This document shows, piece after piece, positions 35,401-49,265 of a stretch of DNA of 64,000 bases. Position 1 is the first letter of the stretch. Each line of letters begins with the position of its first letter. The notes under the pieces are model-generated. The model had not been told where the DNA came from, did no database searches, and saw only the letters and a list, made by a program, of their open reading frames with translations. The stretch lies in assembly GCF_013373865.1 (NCBI RefSeq), contig NC_050470.1:22400667-22464666 (forward strand), in the 5' to 3' direction. A program made the position numbers and the translations under genes. This DNA comes from Monomorium pharaonis (lineage: Eukaryota; Arthropoda; Insecta; Hymenoptera; Formicidae).

Positions 35401-38400
35401 GTCCCGAACTATATGAGAATTACGTTAAAATAAATAGATCTGTCGATATTCGATTAGCACTTGACGTATAGCCTTAGAAATTCAAGTTTTTCGGGAAAAA
35501 TAATTGTTTAAAAAATGTTTTAGTTAATTATATCACCTGAATTTTATAGAAACATTGTACGCGTCCCTAACTATATGAGAATTACGTTAAAATAAATAGA
35601 TCTGTCGATATTCGATTAGCACTTGACGTGTAGCCTTAGAAATTCAAGTTTTTCGGGAAAAATAATTGTTTAAAAAATGTTCTAATTAATTATATCACCT
35701 GAACTTTATGGAAACATATTGTACGCGTCCCTAACTATATGAGAATTACGTTATAATAAATAGATCTGTCGATATTCGATTAGCACTTGACGTGTAGCCT
35801 TAGAAATTCAAGTTTTTCGGGCAAAATAATTGTTTAAAAATGTTCTAATTAATTATATCACCTGAACTTTATAGAAACATATTGTACGCGTCCCGAACTA
35901 TATGAGAATTACGTTATAATAAATAGATCTGTCGATATTCGATTAGCACTTGACGTGTAGCCTTATAAATTCAAGTTTTTTGGGCAAAATAATTGTTTAA
36001 AAAATGTTCTAATTAATTATATCACCTGAACTTTATAGAAACATATTGTACGCGTCCCTAACTATATGAGAATTACGTTATAATAAATAGATCTGTCGAT
36101 ATTCGATTAGCACTTGACGTGTAGCCTTAGAAATTCAAGTTTTTCGGGAAAAATAATTGTTTAAAAAATGTTCTAATTAATTATATCACCTGAACTTTAT
36201 GGAAACATATTGTACGCGTCCCTAACTATATGAGAATTACGTTATAATAAATAGATCTGTCGATATTCGATTAGCACTTGACGTGTAGCCTTAGAAATTC
36301 AAGTTTTTCGGGAAAAATAATTGTTTAAAAATGTTCTAATTAATTATATCACCTGAACTTTATGGAAACATATTGTACGCGTCCCTAACTATATGAGAAT
36401 TACGTTAAAATAAATAGATCTGTCGATATTCGATTAGCACTTGACGTGTAGCCTTAGAAATTCAAGTTTTTCGGGAAAAATAATTGTTTAAAAAATGTTC
36501 TAATTAATTATATCACCTGAACTTTATGGAAACATATTGTACGCGTCCCTAACTATATGAGAATTACGTTATAATAAATAGATCTGTCGATATTCGATTA
36601 GCACTTGACGTGTAGCCTTAGAAATTCAAGTTTTTTCGGGAAAAATAATTGTTTAAAAAATGTTCTAATTAATTATATCACCTGAACTTTATGGAAACAT
36701 ATTGTACGCGTCCCTAACTATATGAGAATTACGTTATAATAAATAGATCTGTCGATATTCGATTAGCACTTGACGTGTAGCCTTAGAAATTCAAGTTTTT
36801 TCGGGAAAAATAATTGTTAAAAAATGTTCTAATTAATTATATCACCTGAACTTATGGAAACATATTGTACGCGTCCCTAACTATATGAGAATTACGTTAT
36901 AATAAATAGATCTGTCGATATTCGATTAGCACTTGACGTGTAGCCTTAGAAATTCAAGTTTTTCGGGCAAAATAATTGTTTAAAAAATGTTCTAATTAAT
37001 TATATCACCTGAACTTTATGGAAACATATTGTACGCGTCCCTAACTATATGAGAATTACGTTATAATAAATAGATCTGTCGATATTCGATTAGCACTTGA
37101 CGTGTAGCCTTAGAAATTCAAGTTTTTCGGGAAAAATAATTGTTTAAAAAATGTTCTAATTAATTATATCACCTGAACTTTATGGAAACATATTGTACGC
37201 GTCCCTAACTATATGAGAATTACGTTATAATAAATAGATCTGTCGATATTCGATTAGCACTTGACGTGTAGCCTTAGAAATTCAAGTTTTTCGGGAAAAA
37301 TAATTGTTTAAAAAATGTTCTAATTAATTATATCACCTGAACTTTATGGAAACATATTGTACGCGTCCCTAACTATATGAGAATTACGTTATAATAAATA
37401 GATCTGTCGATATTCGATTAGCACTTGACGTGTAGCCTTAGAAATTCAAGTTTTTCGGGAAAAATAATTGTTTAAAAAATGTTCTAATTAATTATATCAC
37501 CTGAACTTTATGGAAACATATTGTACGCGTCCCTAATCTATATGAGAATTACGTTATAATAAATAGATCTGTCGATATTCGATTAGCACTTGACGTGTAG
37601 CCTTAGAAATTCAAGTTTTTCGGGAAAAATAATTGTTTAAAAAATGTTCTAATTAATTATATCACCTGAACTTTATGGAAACATATTGTACGCGTCCCTA
37701 ACTATATGAGAATTACGTTATAATAAATAGATCTGTCGATATTCGATTAGCACTTGACGTGTAGCCTTAGAAATTCAAGTTTTTCGGGCAAAATAATTGT
37801 TTAAAAAATGTTCTAATTAATTATATCACCTGAACTTTATAGAAACATATTGTACGCGTCCCGAACTATATGAGAATTACGTTATAAATAAATAGATCTG
37901 TCGATATTCGATTAGCACTTGACGTGTAGCCTTAGAAATTCAAGTTTTTCGGGAAAAATAATTGTTTAAAAAATGTTCTAATTAATTATATCACCTGAAC
38001 TTTATGGAAACATATTGTACGCGTCCCTAACTATATGAGAATTACGTTATAATAAATAGATCTGTCGATATTCGATTAGCACTTGACGTGTAGCCTTAGA
38101 AATTCAAGTTTTTTGGGCAAAATAATTGTTTAAAAAATGTTCTAATTAATTATATCATCTGAACTTTATAGAAACATATTGTACGCGTCCCTAACTATAT
38201 GAGAATTACGTTATAATAAATATATCTGTCGATATTCGATTAGCACTTGACGTGTAGCCTTAGAAATTCAAGTTTTTTGGGCAAAATAATTGTTTAAAAA
38301 TTGTTCTAATTAATTATATCACCTGAACTTTATAGAAACATATTGTACGCGTCCCGAACTATATGAGAATTACGTTATAATAAATAGATCTGTCGATATT

Positions 38401-41400
38401 CGATTAGCACTTGACGTGTAGCCTTATAAATTCAAGTTTTTTGGGCAAAATAATTGTTTAAAAAATGTTCTAATTAATTATATCACCTGAACTTTATAGA
38501 AACATATTGTACGCGTCCCTAACTATATGAGAATTACGTTAAATAAATAGATCTGTCGATATTCGATTAGCACTTGACGTGTAGCCTTAGAAATTCAAGT
38601 TTTTTGGGCAAAATAATTGTTTAAAAAATGTTCTAATTAATTATATCACTGAACTTTATAGAAACATATTGTACGCGTCCCGAACTATATGAGAATTACG
38701 TTAAATAAATAGATCTGTCGATATTCGATTAGCACTTGACGTGTAGCCTTAGAAATTCAAGTTTTTCGGGAAAAATAATTGTTTAAAAATGTTCTAATTA
38801 ATTATATCACCTGAACTTTATGGAAACATATTGTACGCGTCCCTAACTATATGAGAATTACGTTATAATAAATAGATCTGTCGATATTCGATTAGCACTT
38901 GACGTGTAGCCTTAGAAATTCAAGTTTTTTGGGCAAAATAATTGTTTAAAAAATGTTCTAATTAATTATATCACCTGAACTTTATAGAAACATATTGTAC
39001 GCGTCCCGAACTATATGAGAATTACGTTATAATAAATAGATCTGTCGATATTCAATTAGCACTTGACGTGTAGCCTTAGAAATTCAAGTTTTTTGGGCAA
39101 AATAATTGTTTAAAAAATGTTCTAATTAATTATATCACCTGAACTTTATGGAAACATATTGTACGCGTCCCTAACTATATGAGAATTACGTTAAAATAAA
39201 TAGATCTGTCGATATTCGATTAGCACTTGACGTGTAGCCTTAGAAATTCAAGTTTTTCGGGCAAAATAATTGTTTAAAAAATGTTCTAATTAATTATATC
39301 ACCTGAACTTTATGGAAACATATTGTACGCGTCCCTAACTATATGAGAATCACGTTATAATAAATAGATCTGTCGATATTCGATTAGCACTTGACGTGTA
39401 GCCTTAGAAATTCAAGTTTTTCGGGAAAAATAATTGTTTAAAAAATGTTCTAATTAATTATATCACCTGAACTTTATGGAAACATATTGTACGCGTCCCT
39501 AACTATATGAGAATTACGTTATAATAAATAGATCTGTCGATATTCGATTAGCACTTGACGTGTAGCCTTAGAAATTCAAGTTTTTTGGGCAAAATAATTG
39601 TTTAAAAAATGTTCTAATTAATTATATCACCTGAACTTTATAGAAACATATTGTACGCGTCCCGAACTATATGAGAATTACGTTATAATAAATAGATCTG
39701 TCGATATTCGATTAGCACTTGACGTGTAGCCTTATAAATTCAAGTTTTTCGGGAAAAATAATTGTTTAAAAAATGTTCTAATTAATTATATCACCTGAAC
39801 TTTATGGAAACATATTGTACGCGTCCCTAACTATATGAGAATTACGTTATAATAAATAGATCTGTCGATATTCGATTAGCACTTGACGTGTAGCCTTATA
39901 AATTCAAGTTTTTTGGGCAAAATAATTGTTTAAAAAATGTTCTAATTAATTATATCATCTGAACTTTATAGAAACATATTGTACGCGTCCCGAACTATAT
40001 GAGAATTACGTTAAAATAAATATATCTGTCGATATTCGATTAGCACTTGACGTGTAGCCTTAGAAATTCAAGTTTTTTGGGCAAAATAATTGTTTAAAAA
40101 TTGTTCTAATTAATTATATCAACTGAACTTTATAGAAACATATTGTACGCGTCCCGAACTATATGAGAATTACGTTATAATAAATAGATCTGTCGATATT
40201 CGATTAGCACTTGACGTGTAGCCTTAGAAATTTAAGTTTTTCGGGAAAAATAATTGTTTAAAAAATGTTCTAATTAATTATATCACCTGAACTTTATGGA
40301 AACATATTGTACGCGTCCCTAACTATATGAGAATTACGTTAAAATAAATAGATCTGTCGATATTCGATTAGCACTTGACGTGTAGCCTTAGAAATTCAAG
40401 TTTTTCGGGAAAAATAATTGTTTAAAAAATGTTCTAATTAATTATATCACCTGAACTTTATGGAAACATATTGTACGCGTCCCTAACTATATGAGAATTA
40501 CGTTATAATAAATAGATCTGTCGATATTCGATTAGCACTTGACGTGTAGCCTTAGAAATTCAAGTTTTTCGGGAAAAATAATTGTTTAAAAAATGTTCTA
40601 ATTAATTATATCACCTGAACTTTATGGAAACATATTGTACGCGTCCCTAACTATATGAGAATTACGTTATAATAAATAGATCTGTCGATATTCGATTAGC
40701 ACTTGACGTGTAGCCTTAGAAATTCAAGTTTTTTCGGGCAAAATAATTGTTTAAAAAATGTTCTAATTAATTATATCACCTGAACTTTATGGAAACATAT
40801 TGTACGCGTCCCGAACTATATGAGAATTACGTTATAATAAATAGATCTGTCGATATTCGATTAGCACTTGACGTGTAGCCTTAGAAATTCAAGTTTTTTG
40901 GGCAAAATAATTGTTTAAAAATGTTCTAATTAATTATATCAACTGAACTTTATAGGAAACATATTGTACGCGTCCCTAACTATATGAGAATTACGTTATA
41001 ATAAATAGATCTGTCGATATTCGATTAGCACTTGACGTGTAGCCTTATAAATTCAAGTTTTTCGGGAAAAATAATTGTTTAAAAAATGTTCTAATTAATT
41101 ATATCACCTGAACTTTATGGAAACATATTGTACGCGTCCCTAACTATATGAGAATTACGTTATAATAAATATATCTGTCGATATTCGATTAGCACTTGAC
41201 GTGTAGCCTTAGAAATTCAAGTTTTTTGGGCAAAATAATTGTTTAAAAAATGTTCTAATTAATTATATCATCTGAACTTTATAGAAACATATTGTACGCG
41301 TCCCGAACTATATGAGAATTACGTTAAAATAAATATATCTGTCGATATTCGATTAGCACTTGACGTGTAGCCTTAGAAATTCAAGTTTTTTCGGGCAAAA

Positions 41401-44400
41401 TAATTGTTTAAAAATTGTTCTAATTAATTATATCACCTGAACTTTATGGAAACATATTGTACGCGTCCCTAACTATATGAGAATTACGTTATAATAAATA
41501 GATCTGTCGATATTCGATTAGCACTTGACGTGTAGCCTTATAAATTCAAGTTTTTTGGGCAAAATAATTGTTTAAAAAATGTTCTAATTAATTATATCAT
41601 CTGAACTTTATAGAAACATATTGTACGCGTCCCGAACTATATGAGAATTACGTTAAAATAAATATATCTGTCGATATTCGATTAGCACTTGACGTGTAGC
41701 CTTAGAAATTCAAGTTTTTTGGGCAAAATAATTGTTTAAAAATTGTTCTAATTAATTATATCACCTGAACTTTATAGAAACATATTGTACGCGTCCCTAA
41801 CTATATGAGAATTACGTTATAATAAATAGATCTGTCGATATTCGATTAGCACTTGACGTGTAGCCTTAGAAATTCAAGTTTTTCGGGAAAAATAATTGTT
41901 TAAAAAATGTTCTAATTAATTATATCATCTGAACTTTATAGAAACATATTGTACGCGTCCCGAACTATATGAGAATTACGTTAAAATAAATATATCTGTC
42001 GATATTCGATTAGCACTTGACGTGTAGCCTTAGAAATTCAAGTTTTTTGGGCAAAATAATTGTTTAAAAATTGTTCTAATTAATTATATCAACTGAACTT
42101 TATAGAAACATATTGTACGCGTCCCGAACTATATGAGAATTACGTTATAATAAATAGATCTGTCGATATTCAATTAGCACTTGACGTGTAGCCTTATAAA
42201 TTCAAGTTTTTTGGGCAAAATAATTGTTTAAAAAATGTTCTAATTAATTATATCACCTGAACTTTATGGAAACATATTGTACGCGTCCCTAACTATATGA
42301 GAATTACGTTAAAATAAATAGATCTGTCGATATTCGATTAGCACTTGACGTGTAGCCTTAGAAATTCAAGTTTTTCGGGCAAAATAATTGTTTAAAAAAT
42401 GTTCTAATTAATTATATCACCTGAACTTTATGGAAACATATTGTACGCGTCCCTAACTATATGAGAATCACGTTATAATAAATAAATCTGTCGATATTCG
42501 ATTAGCACTTGACGTGTAGCCTTAGAAATTCAAGTTTTTCGGAAAAAATAATTGTTTAATAAATGTTCTAATTAATTATATCACCTGAACTTTATGGAAA
42601 CATATTGTACGCGTCCCTAACTATATGAGAATTACGTTATAATAAATAGATCTGTCGATATTCGATTAGCACTTGACGTGTAGCCTTATAAATTCAAGTT
42701 TTTTGGGCAAAATAATTGTTTAAAAAATGTTCTAATTAATTATATCATCTGAACTTTATAGAAACATATTGTACGCGTCCCGAACTATATGAGAATTACG
42801 TTAAAATAAATATATCTGTCGATATTCGATTAGCACTTGACGTGTAGCCTTAGAAATTCAAGTTTTTTGGGCAAAATAATTGTTTAAAAATTGTTCTAAT
42901 TAATTATATCACCTGAACTTTATGGAAACATATTGTACGCGTCCCTAACTATATGAGAATTACGTTAAAATAAATATATCTGTCGATATTCGATTAGCAC
43001 TTGACGTGTAGCCTTAGAAATTCAAGTTTTTCGGGAAAAATAATTGTTTAAAAAATGTTCTAATTAATTATATCATCTGAACTTTATAGAAACATATTGT
43101 ACGCGTCCCGAACTATATGAGAATTACGTTAAATAAATATATCTGTCGATATTCGATTAGCACTTGACGTGTAGCCTTAGAAATTCAAGTTTTTTGGGCA
43201 AAATAATTGTTTAAAATTGTTCTAATTAATTATATCAACTGAACTTTATAGAAACATATTGTACGCGTCCCGAACTATATGAGAATTACGTTATAATAAA
43301 TAGATCTGTCGATATTCAATTAGCACTTGACGTGTAGCCTTATAAATTCAAGTTTTTTGGGCAAAATAATTGTTTAAAAAATGTTCTAATTAATTATATC
43401 ACCTGAACTTTATGGAAACATATTGTACGCGTCCCTAACTATATGAGAATTACGTTAAAATAAATAGATCTGTCGATATTCGATTAGCACTTGACGTGTA
43501 GCCTTAGAAATTCAAGTTTTTCGGGAAAAATAATTGTTTAAAAAATGTTCTAATTAATTATATCACCTGAACTTTATGGAAACATATTGTACGCGTCCCT
43601 AACTATATGAGAATCACGTTATAATAAATAAATCTGTCGATATTCGATTAGCACTTGACGTGTAGCCTTAGAAATTCAAGTTTTTCGGGAAAAATAATTG
43701 TTTAATAAATGTTCTAATTAATTATATCACCTGAACTTTATGGAAACATATTGTACGCGTCCCTAACTATATGAGAATTACGTTATAATAAATAGATCTG
43801 TCGATATTCGATTAGCACTTGACGTGTAGCCTTAGAAATTCAAGTTTTTCGGGAAAAATAATTGTTTAAAAAATGTTCTAATTAATTATATCACCTGAAC
43901 TTTATGGAAACGTATTGTACGCGTCCCGAACTATATGAGAATTACGTTAAAATAAATAGATCTGTCGATATTCGATTAGCACTTGACGTGTAGCCTTAGA
44001 AATTCAAGTTTTTTGGGCAAAATAATTGTTTAAAAATTGTTCTAATTAATTATATCAACTGAACTTTATAGAAACATATTGTACGCGTCCCGAACTATAT
44101 GAGAATTACGTTATAATAAATAGATCTGTCGATATTCAATTAGCACTTGACGTGTAGCCTTATAAATTCAAGTTTTTCGGGAAAAATAATTGTTTAAAAA
44201 ATGTTCTAATTAATTATATCACCTGAACTTTATGGAAACATATTGTACGCGTCCCTAACTATATGAGAATTACGTTATAATAAATAGATCTGTCGATATT
44301 CGATTAGCACTTGACGTGTAGCCTTATAAATTCAAGTTTTTTGGGCAAAATAATTGTTTAAAAAATGTTCTAATTAATTATATCATCTGAACTTTATAGA

Positions 44401-47400
44401 AACATATTGTACGCGTCCCGAACTATATGAGAATTACGTTAAAATAAATATATCTGTCGATATTCGATTAGCACTTGACGTGTAGCCTTAGAAATTCAAG
44501 TTTTTTGGGCAAAATAATTGTTTAAAAATTGTTCTAATTAATTATATCACCTGAACTTTATGGAAACATATTGTACGCGTCCCTAACTATATGAGAATTA
44601 CGTTATAATAAATAGATCTGTCGATATTCGATTAGCACTTGACGTGTAGCCTTATAAATTCAAGTTTTTTGGGCAAAATAATTGTTTAAAAAATGTTCTA
44701 ATTAATTATATCATCTGAACTTTATAGAAACATATTGTACGCGTCCCGAACTATATGAGAATTACGTTAAAATAAATATATCTGTCGATATTCGATTAGC
44801 ACTTGACGTGTAGCCTTAGAAATTCAAGTTTTTTGGGCAAAATAATTGTTTAAAAATTGTTCTAATTAATTATATCAACTGAACTTTATAGAAACATATT
44901 GTACGCGTCCCAAACTATATGAGAATTACGTTATAATAAATAGATCTGTCGATATTCCATTAGCACTTGACGTGTAGCCTTATAAATTCAAGTTTTTTGG
45001 GCAAAATAATTGTTTAAAAAATGTTCTAATTAATTATATCACCTGAACTTTATGGAAACATATTGTACGCGTCCCTAACTATATGAGAATCACGTTATAA
45101 TAAATAGATCTGTCGATATTCGATTAGCACTTGACGTGTAGCCTTAGAAATTCAAGTTTTTCGGGAAAAATAATTGTTTAAAAAATGTTCTAATTAATTA
45201 TATCACCTGAACTTTATGGAAACATATTGTACGCGTCCCTAACTATATGAGAATTACGTTATAATACATATATCTGTCGATATTCGATTAGCACTTGACG
45301 TGTAGCCTTAGAAATTCAAGTTTTTTGGGCAAAATAATTGTTTAAAAATTGTTCTAATTAATTATATCAACTGAACTTTATAGAAACATATTGTACGCGT
45401 CCCGAACTATATGAGAATTACGTTATAATAAATAGATCTGTCGATATTCAATTAGCACTTGACGTGTAGCCTTATAAATTCAAGTTTTTCGGGAAAAATA
45501 ATTGTTTAAAAAATGTTCTAATTAATTATATCACCTGAACTTTATGGAAACATATTGTACGCGTCCCTAACTATATGAGAATTACGTTATAATAAATAGA
45601 TCTGTCGATATTCGATTAGCACTTGACGTGTAGCCTTATAAATTCAAGTTTTTTGGGCAAAATAATTGTTTAAAAAATGTTCTAATTAATTATATCATCT
45701 GAACTTTATAGAAACATATTGTACGCGTCCCGAACTATATGAGAATTACGTTAAAATAAATATATCTGTCGATATTCGATTAGCACTTGACGTGTAGCCT
45801 TAGAAATTCAAGTTTTTTGGGCAAAATAATTGTTTAAAAATTGTTCTAATTAATTATATCACCTGAACTTTATGGAAACATATTGTACGCGTCCCTAACT
45901 ATATGAGAATTACGTTATAATAAATAGATCTGTCGATATTCGATTAGCACTTGACGTGTAGCCTTAGAAATTCAAGTTTTTCGGGAAAAATAATTGTTTA
46001 AAAAATGTTCTAATTAATTATATCATCTGAACTTTATAGAAACATATTGTACGCGTCCCGAACTATATGAGAATTACGTTAAAATAAATATATCTGTCGA
46101 TATTCGATTAGCACTTGACGTGTAGCCTTAGAAATTCAAGTTTTTTGGGCAAAATAATTGTTTAAAAATTGTTCTAATTAATTATATCAACTGAACTTTA
46201 TAGAAACATATTGTACGCGTCCCGAACTATATGAGAATTACGTTATAATAAATAGATCTGTCGATATTCAATTAGCACTTGACGTGTAGCCTTATAAATT
46301 CAAGTTTTTTGGGCAAAATAATTGTTTAAAAAATGTTCTAATTAATTATATCACCTGAACTTTATGGAAACATATTGTACGCGTCCCTAACTATATGAGA
46401 ATTACGTTAAAATAAATAGATCTGTCGATATTCGATTAGCACTTGACGTGTAGCCTTAGAAATTCAAGTTTTTCGGGAAAAATAATTGTTTAAAAAATGT
46501 TCTAATTAATTATATCACCTGAACTTTATGGAAACATATTGTACGCGTCCCTAACTATATGAGAATCACGTTATAATAAATAAATCTGTCGATATTCGAT
46601 TAGCACTTGACGTGTAGCCTTAGAAATTCAAGTTTTTCGGGAAAAATAATTGTTTAATAAATGTTCTAATTAATTATATCACCTGAACTTTATGGAAACA
46701 TATTGTACGCGTCCCTAACTATATGAGAATTACGTTATAATAAATAGATCTGTCGATATTCGATTAGCACTTGACGTGTAGCCTTATAAATTCAAGTTTT
46801 TTGGGCAAAATAATTGTTTAAAAAATGTTCTAATTAATTATATCATCTGAACTTTATAGAAACATATTGTACGCGTCCCGAACTATATGAGAATTACGTT
46901 AAAATAAATATATCTGTCGATATTCGATTAGCACTTGACGTGTAGCCTTAGAAATTCAAGTTTTTTGGGCAAAATAATTGTTTAAAAATTGTTCTAATTA
47001 ATTATATCACCTGAACTTTATGGAAACATATTGTACGCGTCCCGAACTATATGAGAATTACGTTAAATAAATATATCTGTCGATATTCGATTAGCACTTG
47101 ACGTGTAGCCTTAGAAATTCAAGTTTTTTGGGCAAAATAATTGTTTAAAAATTGTTCTAATTAATTATATCAACTGAACTTTATAGAAACATATTGTACG
47201 CGTCCCGAACTATATGAGAATTACGTTATAATAAATAGATCTGTCGATATTCAATTAGCACTTGACGTGTAGCCTTATAAATTCAAGTTTTTTGGGCAAA
47301 ATAATTGTTTAAAAAATGTTCTAATTAATTATATCACCTGAACTTTATGGAAACATATTGTACGCGTCCCTAACTATATGAGAATTACGTTAAAATAAAT

Positions 47401-49265
47401 AGATCTGTCGATATTCGATTAGCACTTGACGTGTAGCCTTAGAAATTCAAGTTTTTCGGGAAAAATAATTGTTTAAAAAATGTTCTAATTAATTATATCA
47501 CCTGAACTTTATGGAAACATATTGTACGCGTCCCTAACTATATGAGAATCACGTTATAATAAATAAATCTGTCGATATTCGATTAGCACTTGACGTGTAG
47601 CCTTAGAAATTCAAGTTTTTCGGGAAAAATAATTGTTTAATAAATGTTCTAATTAATTATATCACCTGAACTTTATGGAAACATATTGTACGCGTCCCTA
47701 ACTATATGAGAATTACGTTATAATAAATAGATCTGTCGATATTCGATTAGCACTTGACGTGTAGCCTTAGAAATTCAAGTTTTTCGGGAAAAATAATTGT
47801 TTAAAAAATGTTCTAATTAATTATATCACCTGAACTTTATGGAAACGTATTGTACGCGTCCCGAACTATATGAGAATTACGTTAAAATAAATAGATCTGT
47901 CGATATTCGATTAGCACTTGACGTGTAGCCTTAGAAATTCAAGTTTTTCGGGAAAAATAATTGTTTAAAAAATGTTCTAATTAATTATATCATCTGAACT
48001 TTATAGAAACATATTGTACGCGTCCCGAACTATATGAGAATTACGTTAAAATAAATATATCTGTCGATATTCGATTAGCACTTGACGTGTAGCCTTAGAA
48101 ATTCAAGTTTTTTGGGCAAAATAATTGTTTAAAAATTGTTCTAATTAATTATATCAACTGAACTTTATAGAAACATATTGTACGCGTCCCGAACTATATG
48201 AGAATTACGTTATAATAAATAGATCTGTCGATATTCAATTAGCACTTGACGTGTAGCCTTATAAATTCAAGTTTTTTGGGCAAAATAATTGTTTAAAAAA
48301 TGTTCTAATTAATTATATAACCTGAACTTTATGGAAACATATTGTACGCGTCCCTAACTATATGAGAATTACGTTATAATAAATAGATCTGTCGATATTC
48401 GATTAGCACTTGACGTGTAGCCTTAGAAATTCAAGTTTTTCGGGAAAAATAATTGTTTAAAAAATGTTTTAGTTAATTATATCACCTGAACTTTATAGAA
48501 ATATATTGTACGCGTCCCGAACTATATGAGAATTACGTTAAAATAAATAGATCTGTCGAAATTCGATTAGCACTTGACGTGTAGCCTTAGAAATTCAAGT
48601 TTTTTGGGAAAAATAATTGTTTAAAAAATGTTTTAGTTAATTATATCACCTGAACTTTATAGAAACATATTGTACGCGTCCCGAACTATATGAGAATTAC
48701 GTTAAAATAAATAGATCTGTCGATATTCGATTAGCACTTGACGTATAGCCTTAGAAATTCAAGTTTTTCGGGCAAAATAATTGTTTAAAAAATGTTTTAG
48801 TTAATTATATCACCTGAATTTTATAGAAACATTGTACGCGTCCCTAACTATATGAGAATTACGTTATAATAAATAGATCTGTCGATATTCGATTAGCACT
48901 TGACGTGTAGCCTTAGAAATTCAAGTTTTTCGGGAAAAATAATTGTTTAAAAAATGTTCTAATTAATTATATCACTGGAACTCTTTAGAAAATTATTGGA
49001 CGCGTCCGGAACTATATGAAAACTGCGTTAAAATAAATGAATCTGTTGATATTCAATTAGCTCTTCACGTCCAGCCTTCAAAATTCAAGTTTTCCGGGCA
49101 AAATAATTAAAAAAAAAATGTTTTTATTAATTATAACAGCATAACTTTTTTAAAAACTATTGTACGCGTCCGTATCTATATGGGAACTGCGTTAAAAAAA
49201 ACAGAACTATCAATATTCAACCAGTATCTCATGTCTAGACCTATAAATATAAGTTTCCCATTTAG
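29440..49265. repeat. Satellite array, 164-bp unit, about 121 copies
   Basis: The anchor GTACGCGTCC recurs at 29657, 29821, 29985, 30149 and 30313 (exactly 164 bp apart) and onward to 49162. The span from first to last anchor (29491-49162) divided by 164 gives about 120 steps. A unit has about 48 G or C in 164 (29% GC). Every unit carries a GACGTGTAGCC or near-identical block, an AATTAATTATATCA block and an ACGCGT (MluI) site; many also have AGATCT (BglII). Variable positions define subtypes: CCTAAC or CCGAAC after the anchor, GTTATAAT or GTTAAAAT, AATAGATC or AATATATC, TATCACC, TATCATC or TATCAAC. No long frame exists within it. It could be a pericentromeric satellite or a local expansion. 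Confidence 0.98.
33757..35720. repeat. Higher-order block: six units duplicated in tandem (982 bp)
   Basis: A series of private variants recurs at an offset of 982-983 bp: GCGTCGCGAA (33760 and 34742), TATATAACC near 34055 and 35038, AGAAATATATTG near 34237 and 35220, CGAAATTCG near 34298 and 35280, GACGTATAG at 34481 and 35463, and the 2-bp deletion in the unit ending GAATTTTATAGAAACATTG near 34557 and 35539. The 982-bp offset is 6 x 164 minus the 2-bp deletion. The last four variants recur once more near the right end (48.3-48.84 kb). Confidence 0.85.

Noticed and set aside
29440..49265. CRISPR-like array
   Set aside because: The repeats abut head to tail with no unique spacers, the unit is 164 bp and the context is eukaryotic.
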